Assembly: GCF_900119915.1 (NCBI RefSeq)
Contig: NZ_LT635455.1
Location: 186,001 to 250,000, forward strand
DNA: 64,000 nucleotides
Source: Olsenella timonensis
Lineage (GTDB): Bacteria > Actinomycetota > Coriobacteriia > Coriobacteriales > Atopobiaceae
Direction: 5' to 3'
Part shown: piece by piece, positions 25,424 through 33,700 of the stretch
Layout: each line of letters begins with the position of its first letter
How positions within the stretch are numbered: position 1 is the stretch's first letter
The notes under the pieces: generated by a model
The model's database searches: none
What the model was told of the DNA's origin: nothing
Seen by the model: the letters and a program-made list of their open reading frames with translations, nothing else
Translations under genes and position numbers: made by a program

Positions 25424-25794
25424 GCCGAGAGGGAGGGCGAATTCGAGGAGGCGTCATGCGGGCGTTCGTCGCGCTGGAGCTGCCGGAGGCGTTCGCCGAC
25501 GAGGTGGCCGCGCTGTCGCGACGGCTCGCGTTCGTCTGCGAGGGACGCTTTGTCCGGCCTGGGGGCCACCACCTCACGCTGGCGTTTCTCGGCGAGGTGG
25601 GGGAGGCGGACGCCCGGCGTGCGATGGACGCGCTCGACGCGGCGTGCGTGGGCATAGGGCCGCTGGAGCTCGCGCCGGAGGGCCTCGGCACCTTTGGCCG
25701 CGGCCGCGACGTGACCCTCTGGCTGGGCATCGAGAAGGGCCCCGCGCTCGAGGTGAACTGCGCCCCAAAACTTGGACGCGATAAATCATAACCG

Positions 25795-26709
25795 CTAGGC
25801 GGCCTCCCGAAGGGCCTGCTCCCGGAACTCCACCGGGGTCAGGCCCTTCAGCCTGACCTGGCGCCTCACGTGGTTCCAGTGGTGGATGTAGGCCTCGAGG
25901 TCCGCCTTGAACTCCTCGAACGTGTCCCAGTCGCGCCCGCGGAGGAACTCGTCCTTGATGTGCCCGAACACCTGCTCGGTGGCGCCGTTGTCGATGCAGT
26001 TGCCCTTGCGCGACATGCTCTGGGCGATCCCCATCCCCTCGAGCGCGGCGACGAACTCGGCGTGCTGGTACTGCCAGCCCATGTCCGTCTGCATGACCGG
26101 GCTGGCCCACCCGGGCTTGGCCTCCGCGAGCATGGAGAGCATCTCGCGCTGCTGCTCGAGGTCGGGGTGCTCCGAGATCGAGTGCGCCACGATCTCCTTG
26201 CTCCCGAAGTCGTACACCGGCGCGAGGTAGGCCTTGCCGAAGGAGAGCCTGAACTCGGTGACGTCGGTGCCCATCTTCTGCCACGGGCCGTCCGCGGAGA
26301 AGTCGCGCCCGAGCACGTTCTCGAAGGTCTCGCCGACGACGCCCCTGTACGAGTTGTACCTGTGGTAGTCGGTCTCGCGGCGGATGCCGCAGCGCAGGCC
26401 CATCTCGCGCATCATCTTGAGGACGGTCTTGTCGGCTACGCGGGCGCCGTCCACGGCCCGCAGCTCCATCGCGACCTGGCGGTGGCCGACGCCGTTCGGG
26501 AGCCTCCCGAAGATCTCGGCGACCCTGTCCCGGAGCTCCGGCCTGGTCGGGGCCTTGGGGTGCGCGAGCGCGTAATAGTACGTGGACCTGGCGAGGCCGG
26601 CGGCCTCCAGCAGGTCGGCCAGGTCGTGCCCCAGCCCTGAAAGCTCGGCGACCGCTAGGGCCTTCTCCCGCCTCGGGAGCGCAGCTCCGCCTTCAGGGCT
26701 ATCGATTTT
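25795..26709 (-). CDS. IS3-family transposase OrfB (made by -1 frameshift from OrfA)
   Basis: The catalytic part of the transposase. An HTH_21 domain (STYYYALAHPKAPTRPELRD) is followed by an rve/DDE core with Asp in MGTDVTEF, Asp in MQTDMGWQYQ and Glu in NCIDNGATEQVFGHIKDE, and the end NHVRRQVRLKGLTPVEF. No good start exists in its own frame; it is read after slippage on the A7 run at 26706-26712, joining OrfA residues to KKIDSPEGGAALPRREKA. The frame is intact, so the element may be active. Confidence 0.88.
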   Translation of the reverse strand, partial: KIDSPEGGAALPRREKALAVAELSGLGHDLADLLEAAGLARSTYYYALAHPKAPTRPELRDRVAEIFGRLPNGVGHRQVAMELRAVDGARVADKTVLKMMREMGLRCGIRRETDYHRYNSYRGVVGETFENVLGRDFSADGPWQKMGTDVTEFRLSFGKAYLAPVYDFGSKEIVAHSISEHPDLEQQREMLSMLAEAKPGWASPVMQTDMGWQYQHAEFVAALEGMGIAQSMSRKGNCIDNGATEQVFGHIKDEFLRGRDWDTFEEFKADLEAYIHHWNHVRRQVRLKGLTPVEFREQALREAA

Positions 26710-27170
26710 TTTAGGTACGCCACCTGCGCCTCGAGCTTGCGGACGCGCTCCTCGAGCTCCTGCTCGCGGGTCCTCGGCGCGCCCGTCGCGCCGGACCCCC
26801 TCGGCCTGCCCCTGGGCCTCGGCCTGAGCGCCTCGGCGCCGCCCTCGCGGTACAGCCTGCACCACTGCCTCAGCGGCGTCGCGCTCGCGATGCCGAAGCG
26901 CTCCATCGCCTCGGGCCCGGCCATCCCGCCGTCGACCACGGCGCGCGCCGCGGCGACCTTGGTCTCGTAGTCGTACCTCGCCTGTTTCCCGCCCATCTTG
27001 AGGAGCAGCTCCGTCCCGCCGGCCCTGTACTTCTCCAGCCATCTTCTCACGGCCTCGTGGGGCACGCCAAGCGCGGCGCCGATCGCGCGGCGGCCGAGGC
27101 CCGCGTCGTGGAGCCGGGCGGCCTCGAGGCGGAGCGACTCGTCGTGCCTGCATCTCAGATCCAATGCCAT
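26655..27170 (-). CDS. IS3-family transposase OrfA
   Basis: A 171-residue DNA-binding protein. It has two helix-turn-helix units of the HTH_28/HTH_Tnp type (DAGLGRRAIGAALGVPHEAV and MERFGIASATPLRQWCRLYR), an Arg/Pro-rich linker and a C-terminal leucine-zipper-like coiled coil (ELEERVRKLEAQVAYLKKS). It binds the element's ends. Its last codons overlap the OrfB frame. Confidence 0.88.
   Translation of the reverse strand: MALDLRCRHDESLRLEAARLHDAGLGRRAIGAALGVPHEAVRRWLEKYRAGGTELLLKMGGKQARYDYETKVAAARAVVDGGMAGPEAMERFGIASATPLRQWCRLYREGGAEALRPRPRGRPRGSGATGAPRTREQELEERVRKLEAQVAYLKKSIALKAELRSRGGRRP
26706..26712 (-). other. Programmed -1 frameshift site of the IS
   Basis: A run of seven A on the minus strand (CCTAAAAAAATCG) lies where the OrfA frame (TAC CTA AAA AAA TCG) and the OrfB frame (CCT AAA AAA ATC) overlap. 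This is the usual slippery type in IS150-like elements. Confidence 0.75.
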
Positions 27171-27486
27171 AAAAAGCCTCCCATTCCTCGGACTTCAATT
27201 TCCATGTCCAAGAAATGGGAGGCAGTTCAAGGCCCTGGCGGGGCGCCTGCGCGGGGAGCTCGCGGCCCGCGGGCTTTGCCTTGACGAGAGGCCCTTCCTG
27301 CCGCACGTGACGCTCGCGCGCCGCGCCCGCCTGCCGCGGGCGGAGCTGGAGGGGCTCGTCTTCCCGCAGCCCGGCGAGGCCTCGCGCGTCACGCTCTTCC
27401 GCAGCATCCTGGGGCCGGAGGGCGCCCGCCACAAGCCGCTCTACACGGCGGAGCTGTCCTGACGCGCCGCTCGGCGGCGCGCGGCC

Positions 27487-29403
27487 TCACGCGCCCGTCG
27501 CCTCGGCGATCCGCGCCAGGAAGAGCTCGCCGTAGCGCTCTGCCTTCTTGGTGCCCACGCCCGAGACGCCGAGGAACTCCTCGCGCGTGCACGGCCGCCT
27601 GGCGCACATGTCCACGAGGGTGGCGTTGCTGAAGATGAGGTAGGCCGGCACGCCCTGCTTCCGTGCCAGCTCGGCCCGCAGCGCGGCGAGGCTGGCGTAG
27701 AGACCCTGTCCGGCCTCGTCGAGCTCGGAGACGTCGGTGGCGGACCGCGCCCTGCTCGGCACGGGGGCGACGCGCCTCGCGCGCGGCTCCCCGCGCGCCA
27801 CCTTGAGCACGAACGGCTCGTCCCACGGGGCCTCGCGCCTCAGGAACGCGCCCGAGGAGACGGTGAGCGAGATCACCGGGTAGTCGCCCGGCGAGCGCGA
27901 GAGCACGCCGCGGAAGACGAGCTCGTCGAGGAGGGCCCGCACGCGCCGCGCCGGGACATCCGCCATGATGCCGTAGGTCGAGAGCGTGTCGAAGCCGCGT
28001 CGCAGGATCCTCTCGCCCCGTGACCCGCGCAGCACGTCGACGATCGCCGCCGCGCCCGCGCTCTGGTGCCGCTGGGCGATGCGCGCCACGCAGCTCACCA
28101 CCTTGAGCGCGTCCTCGGTGGCGTCCACCTCGTCGAAGTCGGTGAGGCAGTTGGAGCAGTTCCCGCAGTACGCGGGCGCCTCCTCGCCGAAGTAGCGCAG
28201 GATGTGGGCGCGAAGGCACTCGGTCGTGGTGGCGTAGAAGACCATCTGCCGCAGCCGCTCCGCGTCGCGCGCGGCGAGCGTGTCGCGCTGCTCGGGGGTG
28301 AGGTCCTCGCGCGGCTCGGAGCGCGAGAGCAGGAACTCGGCGGTGTGGACGTCGCCGGGGGAGTAGAGCAGCAGGCACTCGGCGCGCGTGCCGTCGCGCC
28401 CGGCACGACCGGCCTCCTGGTAGTAGTTCTCCAGCGAGAGCGGGAGGTTGTAGTGGACCACGCAGCTCACGTTGGACTTGTCGATACCCATGCCAAAGGC
28501 GTTGGTGGCCACCATCACGCGCCGGCGGTCGTGGAGGAAGTCCCCCTGGTTGCGCTCGCGCTCCTCGGCCGACAGGCCGGCGTGGTAGCGCGTGGCGAGA
28601 AGGCCCTCGCCGCACAGCAGCTCGCAGACCTCCTCGACGGCACGCCGGCTCGAGCAGTAGACGATGCCGCTCCTCTCGGAGCGCTGGCGGCAGAAGGCCG
28701 CGAGCGCGCGGTCCCTCTCGGCGGCCCCGTGCGGGCGGGCCACGGCAAAGCTCAGGTTGGGGCGGTCAAAGCTGGCGAGAACCACGAGCGGGTCGCGCAG
28801 CGCCAGCGCATCGCGGATGTCGCGCCGCACCGCGCGCGTGGCCGTGGCCGTGAGCGCCATCACGGGCGGGCGGTGGGGCAGGGCCTCGAGGAAGTCGACG
28901 ATGCGCTGGTAGCTGGGCCTGAAGTCGTTTCCCCACTGCGAGATGCAGTGGGCCTCGTCCACGGCGACGAGACTCACGCCGCGCGCGGTCACGGCCTGCG
29001 CGAAGACGGGGTCGTCGAGCCGCTCGGGCGCCACGTAGACGAGGCGCAGTGCCCCGGAGGAGACGCCGTGGAGCACGTCGGCGCGCTCGGCGGCGGAGAG
29101 GGCGGAGTTGAGGCAGGCCGCGGCGACGCCCATCTGGCGCAGGGCCCCCACCTGGTCGGCCATGAGCGAGATGAGCGGCGAGACCACCACCGTGAGCCCC
29201 TCGAGCACGAGCGCCGGCACCTGGTAGCAGACGGACTTCCCGGCCGACGTGGGCATCACGGCCAGCACGTCGCGCCCCGCGAGCGCGGCGTCCACGACCT
29301 CGGCCTGGTGCGGCCGAAAGCTCTCGTAGCCAAAGGTCTGGCGCAGTATGTCGAGCGGCGTGGGCATGGCCTCCCGGGCGGACGGGGCTTCTCGCCCCTC
29401 CAT
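27487..29403 (-). CDS. recQ: ATP-dependent DNA helicase RecQ
   Basis: A 638-residue RecQ helicase for recombination and fork repair. The helicase core shows Walker A MPTSAGKSV, motif II VDEAHCISQWGNDFRP, motif III TATATR and motif VI YYQEAGRAGRDG. The RecQ zinc Cys (CxNCSNC) follows in YCGNCSNCLTDFD, then the winged helix and a C-terminal HRDC domain (VDMCARRPCTREEFLGVSGV). Either ATG 29403 or 29367 (MPTPLDILRQTFGY) could start it; the second matches the usual family N terminus better. Convergent with the split thpR. Confidence 0.93.
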   Translation of the reverse strand: MEGREAPSAREAMPTPLDILRQTFGYESFRPHQAEVVDAALAGRDVLAVMPTSAGKSVCYQVPALVLEGLTVVVSPLISLMADQVGALRQMGVAAACLNSALSAAERADVLHGVSSGALRLVYVAPERLDDPVFAQAVTARGVSLVAVDEAHCISQWGNDFRPSYQRIVDFLEALPHRPPVMALTATATRAVRRDIRDALALRDPLVVLASFDRPNLSFAVARPHGAAERDRALAAFCRQRSERSGIVYCSSRRAVEEVCELLCGEGLLATRYHAGLSAEERERNQGDFLHDRRRVMVATNAFGMGIDKSNVSCVVHYNLPLSLENYYQEAGRAGRDGTRAECLLLYSPGDVHTAEFLLSRSEPREDLTPEQRDTLAARDAERLRQMVFYATTTECLRAHILRYFGEEAPAYCGNCSNCLTDFDEVDATEDALKVVSCVARIAQRHQSAGAAAIVDVLRGSRGERILRRGFDTLSTYGIMADVPARRVRALLDELVFRGVLSRSPGDYPVISLTVSSGAFLRREAPWDEPFVLKVARGEPRARRVAPVPSRARSATDVSELDEAGQGLYASLAALRAELARKQGVPAYLIFSNATLVDMCARRPCTREEFLGVSGVGTKKAERYGELFLARIAEATGA

Positions 29404-29456
29404 TGTGCGCCTTTTGCGGCCGGTCGGCGGCGGGCGAGAGGGGCCTCGGCCCGGGA

Positions 29457-30602
29457 CTAGAACAGCTCCGAGAGCCCCTTTGCCCCCGCACGCGCAGCCG
29501 ACGCGGCGAGCTTGCCGAGCGCGGGCAGCAGTACGTCGCGCGACTCCCTGTCAAGGTTGCGCGCTGCCTCGGCGAGCAGCGCCGGCGCGTCCGCCCCGCT
29601 GAAGATCACGGCCCCCACGCTCTGCGCGCCCGACGCCTCGAGCGCGCGGAAGAGGGCGTCCACCACGCGCGGCGCCTCCTCGGGCGCGAGCGACGAGAGC
29701 CAGTCGTCCATCAGCTCGTGCGTGAAGGCGGCCGACGGCGCGAGCGCGTCCGCGTAGGCGAAGTCGTTTCCGTCGACCTCCCAGGTGAACACGCTGTGCT
29801 GGTCGATGCCGTGCGCGGAGCTCCTGACCACCCGCGGCTCGATTGGCGTGTCCATGAGCATCCCCACGACGGACTCCTCGGGGACGGTGCGGTGGATCAG
29901 GGCGCGAACCGGCCCGAAGTCACTCTCGCCCAGAAACCCCGCCTTGAAACCGGGGCCGTCGTGGTCGAAGACGCGCTCGATGCGCGACCGGACCCCCTCC
30001 GACGCGCGTAGCGCCGCGTAGGTGGCGAGGTTGCCGCCCTTGGAGTGCCCGCCGACGTAGAGGCGCCTCGGCAGGTAGCGGGCGACGGACTCCAGATAGT
30101 CCGCGGCCATGCGCTGTGCCGGCACGGGTGGGTCGAGTGCCATGTCGAAGTTCTCCCGCCAGCCGGTGAAGGTGTCGTCGGTGCCTCGAAAGCCCACGTA
30201 GGCGAAGTCGCGGTCCCTGCCGGCGGGAGAGCGCCACACGAAGGTGGTCGCGGAGAACTGCACGTGCTCGGCCTCGTCGAAGCGGGAGGCGTAGTCCCTG
30301 AGCTCGAGGCCGCGGAAGCGGGGGCTCGCCGCGAGCGCCGCCAGCTCGCGCTTGACGCCGTCGGGGGCAAGGCCGCAGAAGAGCCCGTCATAGCGCTCCG
30401 CCCGGAGCAGGTCCGAGAAGCGCGCCGGTCGGCTGACCCAGGCGCGGAGGCGCGCGATCGCGCTGCCGCGCCACAGCGCCGCCGGGATGACCCCCTCGCC
30501 GCGGACCATGCAGAACTGCGACAGCGCCGCCGAGTCCACGGGTCCCAGCGGCCGCTCGTCGAAGGTGTCGAGGGCGGTTTCCAGATAGTCGAAGAGGTTC
30601 AT
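29457..30602 (-). CDS. Mbeg1-like (DUF2974) alpha/beta hydrolase
   Basis: A 381-residue predicted lipase/esterase-like protein of the DUF2974 family. FAYVGFRGTDDTFTGWRENF is the oxyanion strand region, GGHSKGGNLATYAAL the nucleophile elbow (Ser of GHSKGG), and VFDHDGPGF the acid region. No signal peptide is visible, so it is cytoplasmic. Substrate unknown for the family. The start, ATG 30602, has AAGGCGACGC upstream. Confidence 0.82.
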   Translation of the reverse strand: MNLFDYLETALDTFDERPLGPVDSAALSQFCMVRGEGVIPAALWRGSAIARLRAWVSRPARFSDLLRAERYDGLFCGLAPDGVKRELAALAASPRFRGLELRDYASRFDEAEHVQFSATTFVWRSPAGRDRDFAYVGFRGTDDTFTGWRENFDMALDPPVPAQRMAADYLESVARYLPRRLYVGGHSKGGNLATYAALRASEGVRSRIERVFDHDGPGFKAGFLGESDFGPVRALIHRTVPEESVVGMLMDTPIEPRVVRSSAHGIDQHSVFTWEVDGNDFAYADALAPSAAFTHELMDDWLSSLAPEEAPRVVDALFRALEASGAQSVGAVIFSGADAPALLAEAARNLDRESRDVLLPALGKLAASAARAGAKGLSELF

Positions 30603-30700
30603 GCGTCGCCTTTCTCGCTTCCCTTGAGATACCCGGAAAGCGCGTCCGGGAGACCGGGGCGCCCGCCGTCGTGGGGGAACCGTGATGAGGCCCGCGCAAA

Positions 30701-30745
30701 TGTTGACAGCGTAACAACTTGCCGCCTACTGTTAACGCGTCAACA
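30701..30745. promoter_or_regulatory. Promoter with twin MarR operators
   Basis: Two 16-bp near-palindromes, TGTTGACAGCGTAACA (30701-30716) and TGTTAACGCGTCAACA (30730-30745), have centres 29 bases apart, just before marR. The TTGACA within the first (30703-30708) is a consensus -35, and TACTGT at 30727-30732 a possible -10 at 18 bases. Binding by the MarR protein would shut its own promoter. Confidence 0.75.
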
Positions 30746-30762
30746 TGTGAGGGGGAGGCGTC

Positions 30763-31209
30763 GTGGGGGAGACCCGCTTCGAGGACTTCGTGGGCATCAT
30801 CGGTGCCCTGAACAAGGAGATTCAGCGCATCAAGAACGCCGAGGCCCGCCGCCTGGGCTTTCGCGGCGCCGACGTCATGTGCCTCTACTACCTCGTCAAG
30901 TATCCCGACGGCATCACCGCCTCCGAGCTCGCGCGCCTGGCCGACGTGAGCCGCGCCGCCATGTCGAGGACCGTCGCGCGCCTCGCCGAGGACGGTCTCG
31001 TCGAGGTGGGGTCGGAGGAGGACGAGAGCTCTCGCTACCGCGCGCCCATTCGCCTCACCGAGAGGGGCTACGAGGCCGCGCGCCCGCTCGACGACATCAT
31101 TCACCGAGTCCTCGACGAGGTCGGCGGGGAGCTTGCCGCGCGCCAGCGACTCCAGATGTACGATTCGCTCAACCACATTCTCGAAAAGCTCCGGACCATA
31201 GGGCGCTAG
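30763..31209 (+). CDS. MarR-family regulator
   Basis: A 148-residue winged-helix repressor. The DNA-binding core is GITASELARLADVSRAAMSRTVARLAEDGLVE with the wing SSRYRAPIRLTERG. It begins at GTG 30763 after GGGGGAGGCG. Twin operators overlap its promoter, indicating autoregulation. The next gene, degV, follows by 34 bases and is likely in the same transcript, which is unusual and suggests lipid-related signals. Confidence 0.9.
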   Translation: MGETRFEDFVGIIGALNKEIQRIKNAEARRLGFRGADVMCLYYLVKYPDGITASELARLADVSRAAMSRTVARLAEDGLVEVGSEEDESSRYRAPIRLTERGYEAARPLDDIIHRVLDEVGGELAARQRLQMYDSLNHILEKLRTIGR

Positions 31210-31243
31210 GCACTGGTCCGCGCGACTCCAGAGGAGAAGAACC

Positions 31244-32089
31244 ATGGCAGTCCGCATCATCACCGACTCCGGCTTCGACGTCCCCGACGCGAGCGACGCT
31301 CGTCTCACGGTGCTCCCGCTCAGCATCACCTTTGGCGACACGACCTACGCAGACGGCGTCGACCTCACGAACGACCGCTTCTTCGAGCTGCTGATCGAGA
31401 GCGACGAGCTGCCCAAGACGAGCCAGGCGACCCCGTACGCCTACGCGCAGATCTTCGAGCGGGTCCGCGCCGCGGGCGACGAGGCGGTCGTGATCACGCT
31501 CTCGTCGGGGCTCTCCGGGACCTATCAGAGCGCGGTCACCGCGGCGGCGGACTACCCCGAGGTGCACGTGGTCGACAGCAAGAACGTCACGATCGGCCAG
31601 GGCGTCCTCGTCCAGTACGCGCTGCGCCTGGCGGACGAGGGCCGCGGCGCCGCCGAGATCGCGTCGATGGTGGAGTCCGCCCGCGAGCGCCTGGTCCTTC
31701 TCGCCCTGCTCGATACGCTCGAGTACCTCAGGCGCGGCGGGCGCATCCCCAAGAGCGTGGGCGCCATCGGCGAGCTGCTCTCCATCAAGCCCGTGGTCGG
31801 CGTGCGCGACGGCGAGGTCGTGATGCTGGGCAAGGCCCGCGGCTCCAAGAACGGCCGCAACCTCCTCCACCAGGAGGTCGAGAAGAACGGCATCGACTTC
31901 GCGATGCCGGTGCTGATCGGCTACTCGGGCCTGTCCGACAAGCTGCTGCGCAAGTACCTCGAGGACAACCGCGTCCTCTGGGAGGACAAGGTGGCCGAGG
32001 AGGACCTTCCGATCACCTCCGTCGGCGCCACGGTGGGCACGCACGTGGGACCCAACGCCATCGCGCTCGCGTTCTTCCGCAGGGGGTAG
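31244..32089 (+). CDS. DegV-family fatty-acid-binding protein
   Basis: A 281-residue DegV protein. The N-terminal domain begins RIITDSGFDVP, holds KTSQATP and SSGLSGTYQSA (fatty acid carboxylate-binding Thr/Ser), and the second domain has LEYLRRGGRIPK and a C-terminal GTHVGPNAIALAF. FakB proteins of this family present fatty acids to the FakA kinase for phospholipid synthesis; no fakA is nearby. RBS GAGGAGAAG. It follows a MarR gene and ends in a strong terminator. Confidence 0.92.
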   Translation: MAVRIITDSGFDVPDASDARLTVLPLSITFGDTTYADGVDLTNDRFFELLIESDELPKTSQATPYAYAQIFERVRAAGDEAVVITLSSGLSGTYQSAVTAAADYPEVHVVDSKNVTIGQGVLVQYALRLADEGRGAAEIASMVESARERLVLLALLDTLEYLRRGGRIPKSVGAIGELLSIKPVVGVRDGEVVMLGKARGSKNGRNLLHQEVEKNGIDFAMPVLIGYSGLSDKLLRKYLEDNRVLWEDKVAEEDLPITSVGATVGTHVGPNAIALAFFRRG

Positions 32090-32153
32090 GCGTCGGGCTC
32101 CGCACGACGGCTCTTCTCGCCTGCGCACTCGCGTAAACGCGCGTTTGCAGAAG

Positions 32154-32199
32154 CCTCCGATTACGCATTCCCGAGAAGGACGCGTAATCGGAGGTTTTT
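32154..32199 (+). terminator. Intrinsic terminator after degV
   Basis: CCTCCGATTACGC (32154-32166) is perfectly complementary to GCGTAATCGGAGG (32182-32194) and is followed by TTTTT. Confidence 0.93.
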
Positions 32200-32314
32200 C
32201 GTTTGCGCGTGCAGATCTGCCAAGAAGGCGCGTCTACGTATCATAAAGATGCAACTATCACCCGCGTATTCGACCGTTGCTGGAGAAGCGCGAATGCGCG
32301 TCCATCCGGCACCG

Positions 32315-32860
32315 CTATCGCACGATGCGCATGACGAGCTGGATGAGCTGGTCGATGGGCATGGGGTCCTCGTCGGCCGTCCAGGTACGGATGATTGCGA
32401 GGATGCCGGAGAGGTAGAACTCGCGCACGATGTCGCTCGCCTGCTCGTCGAGCTGGACCTCGGGCAGGAAGAAGCGGTCCACGAGCGGGCTGATGATCTG
32501 CTTGAGGCGGTCCGAGAACGCGGGGTCTCCGTGCGGGCCCAGGAGGACGCGCGTGTAGTCGCGCGAGCGCTGTGCGAGGCGCAGGATGAGGCCCATGTGC
32601 TGCGAGAAGTCGAGCGTGTCTCCTTGGAGCAGTCGCCCCTGCACCAGACGCTCGATGTTGCCGAGCACCGTGCTCTCGATCTCGTCGAGCAGCTCATAGA
32701 CGTCGTGGTAGTAGAGGTAGAAGGTGGCGCGGTTGTAGCCGGCGCGGTCGGTGATCTCGCGCACGGAGATCCTCTCGATCGGCCGCTCGGCGTAGAGGTC
32801 CCAGAACGCCTCGCGAAGGTTGGCGCGCGTCTGCTCGGTCACCTGCGGCTGCCTCTTCAT
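32315..32860 (-). CDS. TetR-family regulator of the divergent ABC exporter
   Basis: A 181-residue TetR regulator. The HTH is at residues 8-54 (RISVREITDRAGYNRATFYLYYHDVYELLDEI); the C-terminal ligand domain is of the TetR_C type seen in Gram-positive stress regulators. Start ATG 32860 follows GGAGGCATC. The divergent gene pair 135 bases away encodes an ABC exporter; dyads in the gap are likely operators. It probably represses the exporter until a compound is bound. Confidence 0.88.
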   Translation of the reverse strand: MKRQPQVTEQTRANLREAFWDLYAERPIERISVREITDRAGYNRATFYLYYHDVYELLDEIESTVLGNIERLVQGRLLQGDTLDFSQHMGLILRLAQRSRDYTRVLLGPHGDPAFSDRLKQIISPLVDRFFLPEVQLDEQASDIVREFYLSGILAIIRTWTADEDPMPIDQLIQLVMRIVR

Positions 32861-32894
32861 GATGCCTCCAGATTTGTGGACGCGCCAAGGAGCG

Positions 32895-32978
32895 CTCGAC
32901 AATTGCGGGCCGCGTGTCGAGAGGTTCATGCTCCGTTGACCTGCTGCCAGTATACTTCCGGTTAGACAACACGTTGTC
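32895..32978. promoter_or_regulatory. Operator dyads between tetR and the ABC exporter
   Basis: GACAACACGTTGTC (32965-32978) is a 14-bp dyad 17 bases before the ABC gene. A second, wider dyad CTCGACA-N13-TGTCGAG (32895-32921) lies near the tetR start. Both share the GACA/TGTC core. TATACT at 32951-32956 can serve as a -10 on either strand. Confidence 0.65.
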
Positions 32979-32995
32979 GAGTAATCGGAGCCGCG

Positions 32996-33697
32996 ATGTC
33001 ATACATCGAGTTCTCGGACGTCGTGCGCAGCTACGGCTCGGGGTCCGCCAAGATAAACGCGCTGGACGGCGCGAGCTTCGTGGTGGAGAAGGGCGAGCTC
33101 GCCGTGATCTTGGGGCAGTCCGGCGCGGGCAAGACCACCGCGCTCAACATCCTGGGCGGCATGGATAGCGCCACCTCGGGCACGGTCGTGGTGGACGGGC
33201 ACGACATCAGCTGCGCGGGCGAGAGCGACCTCGTGCTGTACCGCCGCGCGGACGTGGGCTTCGTCTTTCAGTTCTACAACCTCGTGCCCAACCTCACGGC
33301 GCTCGAGAACGTGGAGCTGGCGACGCAGATCTGCCCCGACTCGCTCGACCCGGAGGAGACGCTCGCCAAGGTGGGCCTCGCCGAGCGGCTCGCCAACTTC
33401 CCGGCGCAGCTCTCGGGCGGCGAGCAGCAGCGCGTCTCCATAGCGCGCGCCCTGGCCAAGAACCCCAAGCTGCTTCTGTGCGACGAGCCCACCGGCGCGC
33501 TCGACTACCAGACGGGCAAGCAGATCCTGCAGCTCCTGCAGGACATGTGCCGCGTCGAGGGCATCACGGTCGTGATCGTCACGCACAACGCGGCGCTCGC
33601 GGACATGGCCGACAGGCTCATCCGCTTCAAGAGCGGGCGCGTCACCTCGATGACGGTGAACCCCGACCCCACGCCGATTGCGGAGATCGAGTGGTAG
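32996..33697 (+). CDS. ABC transporter ATP-binding protein (MacB/LolD type)
   Basis: A 233-residue ATPase. Walker A is GQSGAGKTT, the Q-loop [10 protein letters not shown], signature [15 protein letters not shown], Walker [13 protein letters not shown] and H-loop VIVTHN. It powers the FtsX-type permease encoded three bases downstream. Families of this pair handle export, lipoprotein or peptide-antibiotic relief. Control by the divergent TetR is likely. Confidence 0.93.
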   Translation: MSYIEFSDVVRSYGSGSAKINALDGASFVVEKGELAVILGQSGAGKTTALNILGGMDSATSGTVVVDGHDISCAGESDLVLYRRADVGFVFQFYNLVPNLTALENVELATQICPDSLDPEETLAKVGLAERLANFPAQLSGGEQQRVSIARALAKNPKLLLCDEPTGALDYQTGKQILQLLQDMCRVEGITVVIVTHNAALADMADRLIRFKSGRVTSMTVNPDPTPIAEIEW

Positions 33698-33700
33698 GCC

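Larger units (their letters stand above)
25759..27224 (-). mobile_element. IS3-family (IS150-like) insertion sequence
   Basis: About 1466 bp, inserted in thpR, with its transposase genes on the minus strand. The ends are imperfect inverted repeats of the IS150 form: TGCGCCCCAAAACTTGGAC at 25759 and, on the minus strand from 27224, TGCCTCCCATTTCTTGGAC. The bases GAAC just outside both ends continue the symmetry, so the ends could lie 3-4 bases further out. I could not identify a clean target duplication. Two overlapping reading frames with a slippery run of seven A give the usual OrfA and OrfAB products. Confidence 0.9.
25456..27462 (+). pseudogene. thpR: 2'-5' RNA ligase-like gene split by an insertion sequence
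   Basis: The 5' part (25456 to about 25755) encodes MRAFVALELPEAFADEVAAL and the first 2H phosphoesterase motif HHLTLAFLG. The 3' part (about 27228-27462) encodes FKALAGRLRGELAARGLCL and the second motif PHVTLARRA, and ends at TGA 27462. Together they make about 178 residues, the normal length of ThpR (RNA 2',3'-cyclic phosphodiesterase). An IS3-family element separates the halves, so the gene is dead or reversible only by precise excision. The start is preceded by GAGGAGG. Confidence 0.9.

Noticed and set aside
25751-27230. Target-site duplication around the IS
   Set aside because: Flanks read GTGAAC on the left and GTTCAA on the right. These are inverted, not direct, and fit an extension of the terminal repeats better than a duplication.
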